Translations under genes and position numbers: made by a program
In this document: positions 22,701 through 29,136 of the stretch, one piece after another
Layout: every line of letters begins with the position of its first letter
How positions within the stretch are numbered: the stretch's first letter is position 1
From: Alphaproteobacteria bacterium
GTDB taxonomy: Bacteria > Pseudomonadota > Alphaproteobacteria > UBA828
Direction: 5' to 3'
Assembly: GCA_011523425.1 (NCBI GenBank)
Contig: WTGU01000029.1
Location: forward strand, 20,575 to 84,574
Length of the DNA stretch: 64,000 nt
The notes under the pieces: generated by a model
What the model saw: the letters and a program-made list of their open reading frames with translations, nothing else
What the model was told of the DNA's origin: nothing
Databases searched by the model: none

Positions 22701-22809
22701 GTCCGGACGGCGCGACCGCGCGTCGCACGTCCGCGTGCGCAGGCGCACGATGCGCCGAATGGCGCGTAGCCAAGCTCGCAGAGCGAGCGCCCGGCGACTG
22801 AGGGATCAT
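16705..22809 (-). CDS. J-like tail tip/host-specificity protein with fibre repeats
   Basis: A 2034-residue central tail-tip protein. The first 45 or so residues are encoded by the palindromic repeat described below. Next comes a ubiquitin-like region and a hydrophobic hairpin at about residues 115-165 (LQLALIVATIYVPP, AAIGAAIAVGGGLVINAI), as in lambda J and GTA homologues. The J core extends to about residue 960. Six repeats of about 49 residues follow (cores such as GDWYFRTDNGFVY), then a linker, four immunoglobulin/cadherin-like repeats of about 100 residues, and a fibronectin-like end (APGAPRNVDVTVTNAG). It probably binds the host surface. ATG at 22809 is chosen because it follows the NlpC gene stop by 10 bp and begins the conserved repeat peptide. 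It is likely expressed in the late operon. Confidence 0.85.
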   Translation of the reverse strand: MIPQSPGARSASLATRHSAHRAPAHADVRRAVAPSGPGGPALITTDLWPHPLTAAGRATRVAAIGPETTLADLIQDVLGADIPGASALKQRSGSADAPMIDATIDGRPVARADWGETRLRPGQIVTLRAAAGDGGGEKNPLRTVLQLALIVATIYVPPLVTSSLLGQAAIGAAIAVGGGLVINAIAPLELPVPEAAAQPEPLYSLTGGANRVRAYEPLLLVLGEHRVFPDLGAAEYTEIDGEDQYLHQMFNFGLGDLDVDPLRLGEAALDDYEEVETEWADAAGRIALVAGNVDTEAGAALDDTAFVARVTGTRTRRIGIDIVGRLFRVTDRGGVEEQAVEIEIEWEAPGHAVERRTVELTNASQSALRRTLTYELGAEAQWTVRVRRTAPPPDDERIYDDLTWAALRSYQPDEADYAGQTRLGVRIRASGQLAGRLQRLSAVVRQKVPTWDGAHWTQPQPSSNPAWIFRWYARGVFIGGRLVAGAGLAPERIDDAALVAWGAWCTAQGLRCDHVIDRAVSHAEVLALIARCGRAAVTWQSGRLGVIWDAEGRPATALVTPGNIVAGSFRVEYATGKAAEEVVVRYREPALDWQYNTLRRSVPGLIGAPASSATVTLPGVTGRDQAAMACNLQVARQVYHRRRLMWEMAAEGLALARGDVVHITHSLIDGGAAGRLTGGTAGRVTLNRPVDPGADPRLLLRLPDGTLHQTAVTRPPGIPGETAELVLADPLPAAPDADGASPLDILWRFYDEALPPVRARIIAVQPRGDRHVRFVAIDEVEAYYALATSDLSAPFPDIVSRTPRVLAVAFAPRRVQVGRGTMTELEATLTVAGDWRGATVRAGPSFAELAVVARLVDGATVARWLVPPETGQAVEIVPGSEAAPAGPRFRTTWMLEAGLAPAPPRDLAVREHEDGTRIYSWTPPEAPDLEGVVLRYAADAAAAWADMTPLHAGFLTASPLEALEPGPGTWTVAARAVSTAGLESESVSVRVTFGGQRIGGQRWHIVAGLPPASLGADGDFALSTDTNTVYEKRAGAWVEIADLSGADGARWYVGAGAPPDTLGADGDWYFRTSNAGIYRKAGGAWAFQLDIDGADGATWHGGIGAPAAGLGRIGDWYFRTDNGFVYEKTGAATWTFRRDVTGPQGIAGATWLSGSGAPAAGLGEDGDFYLDEDDASVWRKAGGAWAEVASLAGADGATWHTGAAEPPASLGEDGDWYFRTTNAGIYRKIAGAWAFELDIDGADGATWHGGSGPPPATLGAVGDWYFRTDNGFVYLKTGPATWTFQRDLTGEQGDPASRGPNVYHYLVSALERAQLEAAGSVLPAAFVAIADGETVGDNVDGDWIRFWRPGFNAWWSWGAAASAWRKAENWIGAADIDAVNIRAISGDFRDLNVTGTFSAANLDLGEGLAEEGGQLRGARLLWTGSQALGTSARAFALAEPASAFGAFLVYSSAGMHGFTGRAGQSNGVTAGASGGDLTLRVPNASISVTVMGIIGFRGTTSAPPPPPPSLPDAAAPRVTIAAVTSVDEDATLSLSASVSGGTYDTLGYAWNVESGGGSITGSGASVTYAPPDVAADTAVVVSCTVTARGTGTNAASGTSDQDSDTEGFTVNHVEDMPDPPDPPMLPDAAAPAVTIAAVGSVDEDATQALSASVSGGTYDELSYAWSVVSGGGSITGSGSGVTYNPPDVTADTAVTVRCTVTARGTGTNANDNTSDTATDTEGFTVNVVTVPPPPPPPMLPDAAAPRVTVAAVGSVDEDETQALSASVSGGTYDTLDYAWDVESGGGSITGSGASVTYEPSDVAADTAVVVRCTVTARGTGTNAKDGTSDTASDTEGFTVNVVLPAADAPAVTIAAVGSVDEDATQALAASVSGGTYDELGYDWSVVSGGGSISGSGADVTYEPPDVTAATAVVVRCEVTARGTGTNAADQTSDTASDTEAFTVNVVRTAPGAPRNVDVTVTNAGKGQFSYAVTWDAPADWGSGASHRYGRRRTPGGEQSDTNDTSWSFTANSSGIAVDIRAETDDGESAWERAS
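16985..18290 (-). repeat. four ~100-codon immunoglobulin-like tandem repeats
   Basis: Within the J-like gene, four units each begin with AAP(R/A)VTIAAV-SVDED and end with DTEGFTVN. Spacings are about 310-345 bp. Long stretches are nearly identical at the nucleotide level, for example the block coding SVDEDATQALSASVSGGTYD. Such identity points to recent duplication or gene conversion. Each unit has the SxxYxWxV...GGGSITGSG core of a beta-sandwich domain. Confidence 0.85.
18935..19815 (-). repeat. six ~49-codon fibre repeats in the J-like gene
   Basis: Six consecutive units share the pattern xW-x2-G-x2-P-P-x-LG-x2-GDWYFRT-x-N-x-(I/V)Y-x-K-x-GAW-F-x4-D-(I/L)-x-GADGA. Units 2 and 5, and units 3 and 6, are each other's closest match, so a three-unit block appears to have been duplicated. 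GADGA and TGPQG junctions resemble collagen-like or fibre linkers of phage tail fibres. Confidence 0.85.
22687..22806 (-). repeat. palindromic repeat family 1, copy A (start of J-like gene)
   Basis: Shares with copies B-D the reading-strand order ATCCCTCAG, a GCCGGGCGCTCGCTC block, a CTTGGCTACGCG-like block, and GCGCCGTCCGGGCC at the far end. It starts two bases after the A of the J-like ATG and encodes IPQSPGARSASLATR and VAPSGPGGPAL in frame. About 30 bp of extra sequence sits in its middle relative to copy C. Confidence 0.8.
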
Positions 22810-22819
22810 CGAGAGAGCC

Positions 22820-23221
22820 CTATCGCCACCGATAAACCCCCTCCAGCGCGAGGCCGCGCTGGCCGAGGTCGCGGATAGGATGGAGGATCGAGCCGGCCGC
22901 TTCCTGGCAGTGCAACACATGCGCCTCGCCCTCGATCCCGGCCCAAAGCCCGAGGTGATAGCGGCGCAGCCGCCGCGCGCCGCGCGCGTGCATGAGCACG
23001 CCGTCTCCGTCGCGGGGCGAGATCGTCGGCAGCGCGTAGTCGCCCTTGAGCGTCGCGATCTGGCGGTCCCACCCGCGCGCGCTCGCGGCGTGGGCCGGCA
23101 GGTCGAGGGCGATGCCAAACTGCTCGCGTAGCACGGCGACCACGAAGTCGGCGCAGTCGTGCTCGCCGGCCTTCCACGGCCGCCCGAGCCATGCCTCGGT
23201 CCAGTGGTGGGGACTCGTCAT
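22820..23221 (-). CDS. NlpC/P60-type peptidase of the phage tail
   Basis: A 133-residue cysteine peptidase related to the cell-wall peptidase of GTA and siphovirus tail tips, which is thought to open peptidoglycan during DNA entry. The catalytic cysteine is in EHDCADFVVAVL near residue 23 and the histidine in RRYHLGLWAG near residue 88. It lies between the distal tail protein and the J-like gene, exactly where GTA-like tail modules carry this gene. Its ATG overlaps the stop of a 36-codon repeat-derived reading frame (ATGA). Confidence 0.85.
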   Translation of the reverse strand: MTSPHHWTEAWLGRPWKAGEHDCADFVVAVLREQFGIALDLPAHAASARGWDRQIATLKGDYALPTISPRDGDGVLMHARGARRLRRYHLGLWAGIEGEAHVLHCQEAAGSILHPIRDLGQRGLALEGVYRWR

Positions 23222-23328
23222 CTGCCCATGCCTGGACCGGGCCGCAGGCCCGGACGGCGCGATAGCGCCGCGCGCGCAAGCGCGAAAGCCAAGCGAACGG
23301 AGTGAGCGCCCGGCGATTGAGGGAACAT
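23218..23328 (-). CDS. 36-codon repeat-derived reading frame, coupled on both sides
   Basis: Starts at an ATG overlapping the upstream stop (TGATG) and ends at a TGA overlapping the NlpC start (ATGA). Almost all of it is palindromic repeat copy B. The product begins MFPQSPGAHSVRLAF and then becomes arginine-rich; after the first third it is out of frame with the peptide of the other copies. It may simply pass ribosomes to the peptidase gene rather than make a useful protein. Confidence 0.35.
   Translation of the reverse strand: MFPQSPGAHSVRLAFALARAALSRRPGLRPGPGMGR
23235..23324 (-). repeat. palindromic repeat family 1, copy B
   Basis: About 90 bp between the distal tail gene and the NlpC gene. 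It carries the perfect hairpin CCGGGCC-GCA-GGCCCGG at one end and the conserved GCGCCCGG block near the other. It is close to copy C in length and order of blocks. Confidence 0.85.
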
Positions 23329-25010
23329 CAGAAGAGTCCCGGACTCGTCTGCGGATCGTGGCGCAGCGTCACCGCCGCGCGCCCGAGCAGCGGGTCGAAG
23401 CCGAGCCGCGCGGTGATGCGCTCGGCGTCGAGCTGCACCCCGGCGAGGTCCATGGTGAGCTCCCACTCGATCGGCGGGTCGTCGATGGCGAGCACCTGGA
23501 TGACGCGCACCGTGGCGCCGGCGCCGCCGCCCGCCGCCTCGATCCACTGCGTGAGGTCGCGCCCGACATTGTCGAGCGCGATGACCGCCTGCGGCGCCTG
23601 GCCGTCCACGTCGTCGGCGAGGCCGGCGTCGAAGCGGAGCGCGATATAGCGCTCGCCCTCGATCACGCGGTCCTCGGTATCGTTCACCACGCGCACCGGG
23701 GCGCCGACGGCGGGATGGCTGATCTCCAGCGCCGTCAAGAGCCGCTCCGCCGGCGCGCTCTCGCGCAGGGTTTGGGCGAACCGTTCCGAGACCGGCGGCA
23801 CCCGCAGGAGGCGGACGAGCGCATCCGGCATCCCTGCAATGGCGCTGCCGTGAAGCATCCAGGTCCGCACCAGGCGGAGCGCGAGGCGGGCCTCGGGCGC
23901 GCCCGAAGCGGCGCGGCCACCCACCATGCGCACCGGGATCGGCCGCAGGCGGGCGCGGGCCTCCGCCGGCCCGGCCGCCGCGAGCCCGGCGAGCGCACGG
24001 ACGGGCGGCGTGACGGCCAGAACGTGCGCGCGCGCTTCCGCCGCGCCGGCGGCCGCCCGGCCCGCGATCCCGTGCACCGGGCGCGCCGGGCGGGTGAAGG
24101 CGACGATGAAGAGGTCGCCCTGGGCGATGCCGTCGAGGAGCGCCTGGAAGGCGACGTCGACCGGGCCGAACTGGACGAAGTTGCCGCCCGCGCTCCCGAA
24201 CGTGGACGCGGGCAGCGAGGCGCGGCCGTCGCGGGTCTGGACGGTCAGCGTGAGGTCGGCGCCGGCGCCGCCCGGCCCGAAGTAGTCCGCGAGCGAGAGC
24301 GGGTCGTTGTCGTTGAAGGCGAGCATCGCGCCGTTGCGCCGCCTGATCCGGGTGATCGCTACCTCGCCGTCGCCGAGGCCGAGCTCGCCCGCGACCAGCG
24401 CGCCCACCGTGCCGCGCGGCGGCGCGGCGTAGATGATGCCGTTCGCACCGGCGCCGGCGCGGATCAGCGCCAGCACGTCGGGCACCAGCCCTTCCGCGTC
24501 GAAGTCGGCGAGGGAGAGCGCCAGCACCAGGTCGACGCCGGCTCTCGCCTCCGCCGGGCCGGCGACCGCAGCGCCGCGCAGCGCAATCGCCTCGATCCCG
24601 TCATCGAGGGTGAGCGTGACCTCGCCTTCGCCGAGCGCGCCGAGCCAGTTGCGCCAGAGATTGCCGCGCGGCGTCCAGAAGTAGGGCTCGGTCGGGTCGA
24701 CGAAGGCGTTGCTCGCATGGCCGGGGCCGGGCAGCGTGACGCTCGCCCCGCCCGCCTCGGCGAAGGTGAGCGCGCCGGCCGCACTCTCCAGCGCGGCTGT
24801 CCACTCCGGTCCGGCGGCGGTGCCGTCGCCGCTCGCGGTCGCATCGAGCCGGATGCGGATGCTGCCGCCGATGTTGTCGATCTCGACCAGCCAGGCCTCC
24901 CCGCCGCCGGCGACCAGCGCCGGGTCGAGCAGGACGGCTCCACTCCATTCGCCGCTGACGGGCACGGACCCGAAAGCCCGGACGCCGAGGGAGATGACCT
25001 GGCGCGTCAT
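23328..25010 (-). CDS. phage distal tail protein with DUF1833-like C-terminal domain
   Basis: 560 residues. The N-terminal half is beta-rich. A central part contains four to five imperfect copies of a 25-30-residue motif with G-x-AAAG-(P/A)-x-EARA cores (about 23800-24120, plus one at about 24540). The last 150 residues (RFAQTLRESAP to DPQTSPGLF) resemble the DUF1833 domain of siphovirus minor tail proteins. Position after the small tail proteins and before the NlpC peptidase fits a distal-tail or hub role. The start is ATG at 25010, 33 bp after the previous gene. Family placement of the C-terminal domain is from memory of the pattern. Confidence 0.65.
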   Translation of the reverse strand: MTRQVISLGVRAFGSVPVSGEWSGAVLLDPALVAGGGEAWLVEIDNIGGSIRIRLDATASGDGTAAGPEWTAALESAAGALTFAEAGGASVTLPGPGHASNAFVDPTEPYFWTPRGNLWRNWLGALGEGEVTLTLDDGIEAIALRGAAVAGPAEARAGVDLVLALSLADFDAEGLVPDVLALIRAGAGANGIIYAAPPRGTVGALVAGELGLGDGEVAITRIRRRNGAMLAFNDNDPLSLADYFGPGGAGADLTLTVQTRDGRASLPASTFGSAGGNFVQFGPVDVAFQALLDGIAQGDLFIVAFTRPARPVHGIAGRAAAGAAEARAHVLAVTPPVRALAGLAAAGPAEARARLRPIPVRMVGGRAASGAPEARLALRLVRTWMLHGSAIAGMPDALVRLLRVPPVSERFAQTLRESAPAERLLTALEISHPAVGAPVRVVNDTEDRVIEGERYIALRFDAGLADDVDGQAPQAVIALDNVGRDLTQWIEAAGGGAGATVRVIQVLAIDDPPIEWELTMDLAGVQLDAERITARLGFDPLLGRAAVTLRHDPQTSPGLF

Positions 25011-25042
25011 CTATCGCCCCCTGCGATACGCGACGCTACGGC

Positions 25043-25435
25043 TCAGACGCCGGACGGAATCCGCACCACGACGGCGCCGGCCGGCACCCGCAGGATGTCG
25101 TCCTCGGTGGCCTGGGAGACCGTCGTGTCCTGCGCCGCGTCGTCGACCAGCCGACCCCAGGCGCGCACGTTGCCGCCGACCGCGGCATCCATGATCGCGA
25201 AGTGCGTGGCGTTCTGCACCAGGCCCGTCGGCGCGAAGTCCACCGCCGCGAGGTTCTTCACCTCGCCCGCCGGGTCGGCGTTCTCCCGCCCGAGGTCGAT
25301 GGCGACGCGGCCGGCGGCCGCGATCAGGTTGGCGCCGTTCGCGCCGGAGTCGGCGCTGGCGAGCGCCAGGAAGTCGTCGCCGGCGTTCGCGATGGCGAGC
25401 ACCGCGCGGTTCTGTTCCGCTGCTGCGATCGGCAT
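25043..25435 (-). CDS. small phage tail-region protein
   Basis: A 130-residue protein, alanine- and valine-rich, with alternating beta-like strands (FLALASADSG, VAIDLGRENADPAG, ILRVPAGAVVVRIPSGV). No signature motif is recognised. It lies 19 bp after the preceding tail gene and 33 bp before the distal tail protein, so it is certainly part of the tail operon. A structural role is inferred from position only. Confidence 0.6.
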   Translation of the reverse strand: MPIAAAEQNRAVLAIANAGDDFLALASADSGANGANLIAAAGRVAIDLGRENADPAGEVKNLAAVDFAPTGLVQNATHFAIMDAAVGGNVRAWGRLVDDAAQDTTVSQATEDDILRVPAGAVVVRIPSGV

Positions 25436-25453
25436 GGTCTGTCCTTTCCGTTG

Positions 25454-25828
25454 CTAGAGCCCCACGCCTTCGAGCGTGAGCGTTGCCTCCCAGGCGCGAC
25501 GACCGTCGCCGCCGATGCGCGCGGTGTACGCGATCCCGCCGGCGCCGCCGCGCACGCGCACCCGGTGCTGCACGCCCGTCTCCGGCGCCGTCCAGGCAAA
25601 CCAGCGGTGGGCGCAGTCGCGCGCCCAGGCGCGGAAGCGCCCATAATCGTCGTCGCTCGCGATCAGCGCCGTCACGCCGAGCGCCGTGAGCGCGCTCGCG
25701 TAGCGCCGCTCCTGGCGCACCAGCCCGTCGTCGAAGGGCGAGCGCTCGACATGCGCATCGTCGGCGACGGCGTAGCCCTCCGCCTCGACCGCCACATAGT
25801 CGGGCCAGACCAACCCTGTCTGACTCAT
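25454..25828 (-). CDS. minor tail protein-like, 124 residues
   Basis: Begins MSQTGLVWPDYV and carries a tryptophan/arginine-rich middle (FRAWARDCAHRWFAWTAP) then a beta-strand end (RRAWEATLTLEGVGL). The order after the tape measure suggests the place of lambda gpM or GTA distal proteins. Its ATG overlaps the stop of a 43-codon repeat-derived frame as ATGA. No family assignment is firm. Confidence 0.6.
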   Translation of the reverse strand: MSQTGLVWPDYVAVEAEGYAVADDAHVERSPFDDGLVRQERRYASALTALGVTALIASDDDYGRFRAWARDCAHRWFAWTAPETGVQHRVRVRGGAGGIAYTARIGGDGRRAWEATLTLEGVGL

Positions 25829-25956
25829 CGCCCCGCTCCCCTGCGACAGTGGGACCGGGCCGCAGGCCCGGACGGCGCGACTGCGCCGCGCGCGAAGCGC
25901 GTAGCCAAGCGAGCGGAGCGAGCGCCCGGCGCCTGAGGGATAGGAACAAGACTCAT
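25825..25956 (-). CDS. 43-codon repeat-derived reading frame, coupled on both sides
   Basis: Its ATG overlaps the tape-measure stop (ATGA) and its TGA overlaps the next gene's start (ATGA). It consists mainly of repeat copy C and encodes IPQAPGARSARLATR followed by GAVAPSGPAARS, the same peptide as copies A and D. It may be translated because ribosomes must cross it to couple neighbouring genes, but a function is not established. Confidence 0.4.
   Translation of the reverse strand: MSLVPIPQAPGARSARLATRFARGAVAPSGPAARSHCRRGAGR
25853..25941 (-). repeat. palindromic repeat family 1, copy C
   Basis: The clearest copy: hairpin CCGGGCC-GCA-GGCCCGG at one end, a GCGCCGCGCGCGAAGCGCG self-complementary middle, and GCGAGCGGAGCGAGCGC before the GAGGGAT end. 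It matches copy D at most positions in the opposite genomic orientation. Confidence 0.88.
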
Positions 25957-26729
25957 GGGCGGGCCCCGCCCATGCTGCGCCGGAGCGTCTGGGCGATCGG
26001 CCCGCCCCGGTCGAGATCGTCGGTCACGATCGAGACGACCAGGCCGCGCGGGTCCAGCTCGACGCGGCGGCTCACCTCGCGCTGGGGCGTGCCCCGATTG
26101 ACGAAGCGGATGTCGACCTGCGGCGGCGCGATCTGCGCCCCGCGCGGCAGCACGGTCTCGCCGGCCTGGGCGATGATCGGCACCTCGTCCGGCCTGAGCC
26201 CGGCGATGCCGCCGCCGTGATAGCGCGCCGCGCCGACGAAGACGGCGGGCGTCACGCCGTGGCGGCGCACACCGCCGGGTGCGTCGACCGTGCCGCCGGC
26301 GTGCAGGAGCAGCGGTGCGTTGGCGTGAGCGGACGACGGCACGCCGCCGCCGCCGAGCGCGCCGAAGAACGTCCCCGCCAGCGGCTCCGTGATGGCGCGC
26401 TGCACCGCGAGGCGGGCGAGATCGGCGATCACCGAATCGACGAAGCCGGAGAAGGAGAGCTTGCCGGTGTTCACGAACTGGAGAAGCGCGCCCTCGATGC
26501 CGTGGAACACGCTCTCGGCCGCCGCCTGCGCCCGACCCAGGGCGGCGCCGGTCTGCTGGCCGAGGGCGCCGAGCGCCTGCGCCGCCCCGGCCGCACTCTC
26601 CAGCGCCCTGCCCGCCTCGCCGCCTTGGCGCGTGGTATCGCCGAGGGAGCGGTTGAGCGCCCCCATCCCGCTCAGCGCCTCGCGCATGTCGGCGCGGACG
26701 CGGAGGGCGAGCTCGAGATCACCGGGCAC
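25953..26729 (-). CDS. short tail tape-measure protein
   Basis: 258 residues, matching the C-terminal domain of lambda-type tape measures (FSGFVDSVIADLARLAVQ, ITEPLAG), with an alanine/glutamine-rich helical N-terminal half and a glycine-rich segment before RYHGGGIAGL. This is close in size to GTA tape measures and far shorter than those of most siphoviruses. By the usual rule of about 0.15 nm per residue the tail would be near 40 nm. Start is GTG at 26729. It follows the tail chaperone gene directly. Confidence 0.82.
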   Translation of the reverse strand: MPGDLELALRVRADMREALSGMGALNRSLGDTTRQGGEAGRALESAAGAAQALGALGQQTGAALGRAQAAAESVFHGIEGALLQFVNTGKLSFSGFVDSVIADLARLAVQRAITEPLAGTFFGALGGGGVPSSAHANAPLLLHAGGTVDAPGGVRRHGVTPAVFVGAARYHGGGIAGLRPDEVPIIAQAGETVLPRGAQIAPPQVDIRFVNRGTPQREVSRRVELDPRGLVVSIVTDDLDRGGPIAQTLRRSMGGARP

Positions 26730-26741
26730 GGGTCGTGGTCC

Positions 26742-27300
26742 TCACGGCGCGGCTCCCCGGGCCTCGGCGGTGCGGTAGAAGAGGACGATCTGGCGCCATG
26801 TCAGGCGCTCGCCGAGGTCGAAGTGGCCGCGTCCGTGGCCGGCCCGGACGAGGGTGTCGAGCACCCTTGCGAGCGCCACGGGTTCGTTTCCCGCGTCGCC
26901 ATCTGCGCCACGACACGGCGCAAAAAAATCCGCCGTTCGCCGCCCACATCGCCTCCGACAGCGCGCGGCCGTCGGCGTCGTCCAGGCGCGCGAGCCAGGC
27001 GGCCTCGCGGTCGCAGGCACGGGCGACCAGCTCCAGCCAGAGCGCCGCGTGGGCGGCGAGCGCCGCCTCGACCGCGAGCGCATCCGGCCCGCCCTCCGCA
27101 TCGGCGTCGGCGTCCCCGTCACGGCTCGGCACCAGCGCCGCGAGCGCGGCGATCAGCGGACGCGCGAGCGCCGTCGCCTCCAACCCCTCGCGGAAGCGGA
27201 ACTCCCGCACGGTGAGCGTCAGCGGCGCGCCCGTCTCCGGATCCCGCACCGGCACCGCGCGGTCGGGGAACAGCACCTCGAGCTCGCCGGCCGCGTCCAT
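26742..27300 (-). CDS. tail assembly chaperone, probable frameshifted G/GT-type gene
   Basis: The first frame starts at ATG 27300 (TGATG overlap with the tail-tube stop) and reads MDAAGELEVLFPDRAV to MWAANGGFF, about 124 residues. It then meets seven Ts (26922-26928). In the original frame the sequence becomes arginine-rich nonsense to 26719. In the +1 (equivalently -2) frame it continues as a sensible helical segment, ALARVLDTLVRAGHG then LTWRQIVLFYRTAEARG, ending at 26742 just before the tape measure. Position and two-frame design fit the lambda G/GT family, where a small share of ribosomes shift. A homopolymer sequencing error is the alternative. Confidence 0.65.
26922..26928 (-). other. 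T7 slippery run, candidate programmed frameshift site
   Basis: Read on the coding strand the context is GGA-TTT-TTT-TGC. The run allows either +1 or -2 slippage with full codon-anticodon pairing on phenylalanine codons. It is located exactly where the protein-like sequence switches frame. Confidence 0.55.
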
Positions 27301-28190
27301 CACACGGCCCGCCCGTCGATGTAGAGCGCGGGCCTGCCGCTGCCCGGCTCCAGCAGCGAGACGGCGAGCCGGATCTGCTGTTCCGAGGAGCGTCCGTCGA
27401 GCAGGGTCAGCGGGCCGGCGGGCTGAATCGAGCAGCGCGGCGCGTAGATGTTGCGCCCCCGGCCCTCGGCCGCATCCTCGATGTAGCGGAAGGCGCCGAC
27501 CACCTGCGTGAGCGCGCCCTGCACCTGGGGGCGGGCCTCGTCGGCGGGCGTGTAGTCGACGGTGAGCGCAGTGCCCGCCTCGATGCCGGCCTGGGCCTCG
27601 TGGAGAGGGTGATCCGCCGGCAGCCAGTAGAGGCGGGCACGCTCGTAGTCGACGATGAACTGGCCCGCCTGGCCGGTCTCCGTCGCGCCCTGGGCGAAGC
27701 GGCCGGCCTCTATGGCCTGAACCGCCGCCACCGGCTGCGGCGCCGTGGATGCGACGGTGACGGCCGCGATCGCCGCCGCCTGGTCCGCCGGCCGAGCCAG
27801 CCCGAGCACGCCGGCGGGGCGCGCCGCGCCGCCAAGCTGATGCCAGCGGCCGGGACGGAAGACGGCGGGCTCTCCCTGCGCCGCGTTGGCGGGATCGAGT
27901 CGCTTCACCGCGCCCACGGAGAACAGCGCCAGGTTCTCCAGGCTGATGTCGTGCAGCGTGAGCGTGACCGTGCGGGCGACGCTGCGGGCGATGCGCGCGA
28001 GCTCCGTCGCCACCGGGCCGGAGCCGGAGAAGACCGTCGTCTCCTCCGTCGTAATCTCCAGCGCGGCGCCGACCGCATCGCCCAGATAGCGCTCGCCCGT
28101 GGACGCGCCCCCCTCGTGGAGATCGAGATAGACCTCGCCGGCGCCGATCACGATGTTGTCCGTGCGCCTGTCGATGCTTCGCGCCGTCAT
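27300..28190 (-). CDS. major tail tube protein
   Basis: 296 residues, beginning MTARSIDRRTDN and showing the pattern of tail-tube proteins of transposable siphophages: an early GAGEVYLDLHE strand, EITTEETTVFSGSG, VTLTLHDISLENLALF, and a C-terminal FRYIEDAAEGRGRNIY with an LDGR-SEQQIRLAV segment. Its ATG at 28190 overlaps the terminator gene stop as ATGA, so the upstream in-frame ATG at 28274 is rejected. It precedes the chaperone and tape-measure genes, the normal order. Confidence 0.75.
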   Translation of the reverse strand: MTARSIDRRTDNIVIGAGEVYLDLHEGGASTGERYLGDAVGAALEITTEETTVFSGSGPVATELARIARSVARTVTLTLHDISLENLALFSVGAVKRLDPANAAQGEPAVFRPGRWHQLGGAARPAGVLGLARPADQAAAIAAVTVASTAPQPVAAVQAIEAGRFAQGATETGQAGQFIVDYERARLYWLPADHPLHEAQAGIEAGTALTVDYTPADEARPQVQGALTQVVGAFRYIEDAAEGRGRNIYAPRCSIQPAGPLTLLDGRSSEQQIRLAVSLLEPGSGRPALYIDGRAV

Positions 28191-28687
28191 AGGGCAGCCT
28201 CCTTGCTCGTTGCGTCCCCCACCTCCACCACGCCGGCGCGGGCGACACGGCGTATCTCGTACTCGTCCAGCCACTGCAGGCGGGCATCCTCGAGGGAGAC
28301 CAGACGCCCGCGCCGGAAGGACAGCACCTCGCGCTGGCCCGGCGGCGTCCAGCCGGCAAGCCCCCGACGGGCACGGGCTAGCAGCGGGGATAGTCGCTCC
28401 CGCCCGCGCGCGCCGGTGCGGTCGTTGGGCGCCGCCAGCATCAGCGAGACGCCGATGCGCACCACGTGCTGCACCGGCGCGTTCTCCACGCGCCGCGTCG
28501 TGCTCTCCTCGGCCTCGTCGGAGACCGGCAGCACCAGCGCCGCCGGCGTCTTCGGCCAGGCGGTGAGCGCCGCGGCATCGAGGGCGCTCAGCACCGCGGC
28601 GAAGAGCGGCGCACCACCCTCGCCCTCGAGCCCCGCCAAGCGCGCGGCCATGGCGTCGGCGACGTGGATTTCGAGGGCCGCGAGCAT
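28187..28687 (-). CDS. phage tail terminator-like protein
   Basis: 166 residues with the pattern of Mu gp37/D3112-like terminator proteins: an N-terminal helix, a VQHVVRIGVSLMLAAPND strand region, LARARRGLAGWTPPG and a final LVSLEDARLQWLDEYEIRR. Such proteins cap the tail tube and join it to the head. The ATG at 28687 overlaps the preceding stop (TGATG); TTG at 28690 is a less likely start. Neighbours on both sides are tail genes. Confidence 0.7.
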   Translation of the reverse strand: MLAALEIHVADAMAARLAGLEGEGGAPLFAAVLSALDAAALTAWPKTPAALVLPVSDEAEESTTRRVENAPVQHVVRIGVSLMLAAPNDRTGARGRERLSPLLARARRGLAGWTPPGQREVLSFRRGRLVSLEDARLQWLDEYEIRRVARAGVVEVGDATSKEAAL

Positions 28688-29136
28688 CAACCCGCCGCCC
28701 CTTCGAGCGCGCGCGAGAGGATGCGGGCGATGTCGCTCCGGTCGCGGTCGTCGATACCGAGGAAGGGCCGGGCCGGGAGCGTCACCCTGCGCCCCTTGCC
28801 GGTCCGGCCGCCGAACTGGTGAGCGGCGGCATGGGCGACGCTCGATCCCACCTCGACGCCGCGGCCATCGGCCGCGACCGTGTGGGAGATCGAAGCGCGC
28901 AGCCGCCCGCTCGCGACGAGCGTCCGCCCGCCGTCGGCCAGCGCCCGGGCGCTCTTCAGCCAGGGCGCGCCGTCGGGCCCGCGCTGCTGCGCGAAGCGCC
29001 GCAGCGTCGACGCGACCAGATGGCGGCCGATCTCGTCCATCACAGGGCGGGGCCGGGCCAGCGGTGCCGCGATGCGCGCAAGCTGCGCCGCGGCCGCCTC
29101 GGCGCCGATCTCGATGCCTGTTGCCTGCCCGGGCAT
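28687..29136 (-). CDS. phage virion morphogenesis protein (gpG / tail S family)
   Basis: 149 residues. The core matches the virion morphogenesis family: MDEIGRHLVASTLRRF, GPDGAPWLKSARAL, TLVASGRLRASISH, then VGSSVAHAAAHQFGG and LPARPFLGIDDRD. In Mu the homologue (gpG) acts in head-tail joining. The gene follows the 40-codon frame described next and overlaps the terminator gene by one base. Confidence 0.82.
   Translation of the reverse strand: MPGQATGIEIGAEAAAAQLARIAAPLARPRPVMDEIGRHLVASTLRRFAQQRGPDGAPWLKSARALADGGRTLVASGRLRASISHTVAADGRGVEVGSSVAHAAAHQFGGRTGKGRRVTLPARPFLGIDDRDRSDIARILSRALEGAAG

Noticed and set aside
19066..22878. Rightward open frame of about 1270 codons opposite the J-like gene
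   Set aside because: Arginine/glycine-rich shadow of a recognisable tail-tip protein on the other strand.
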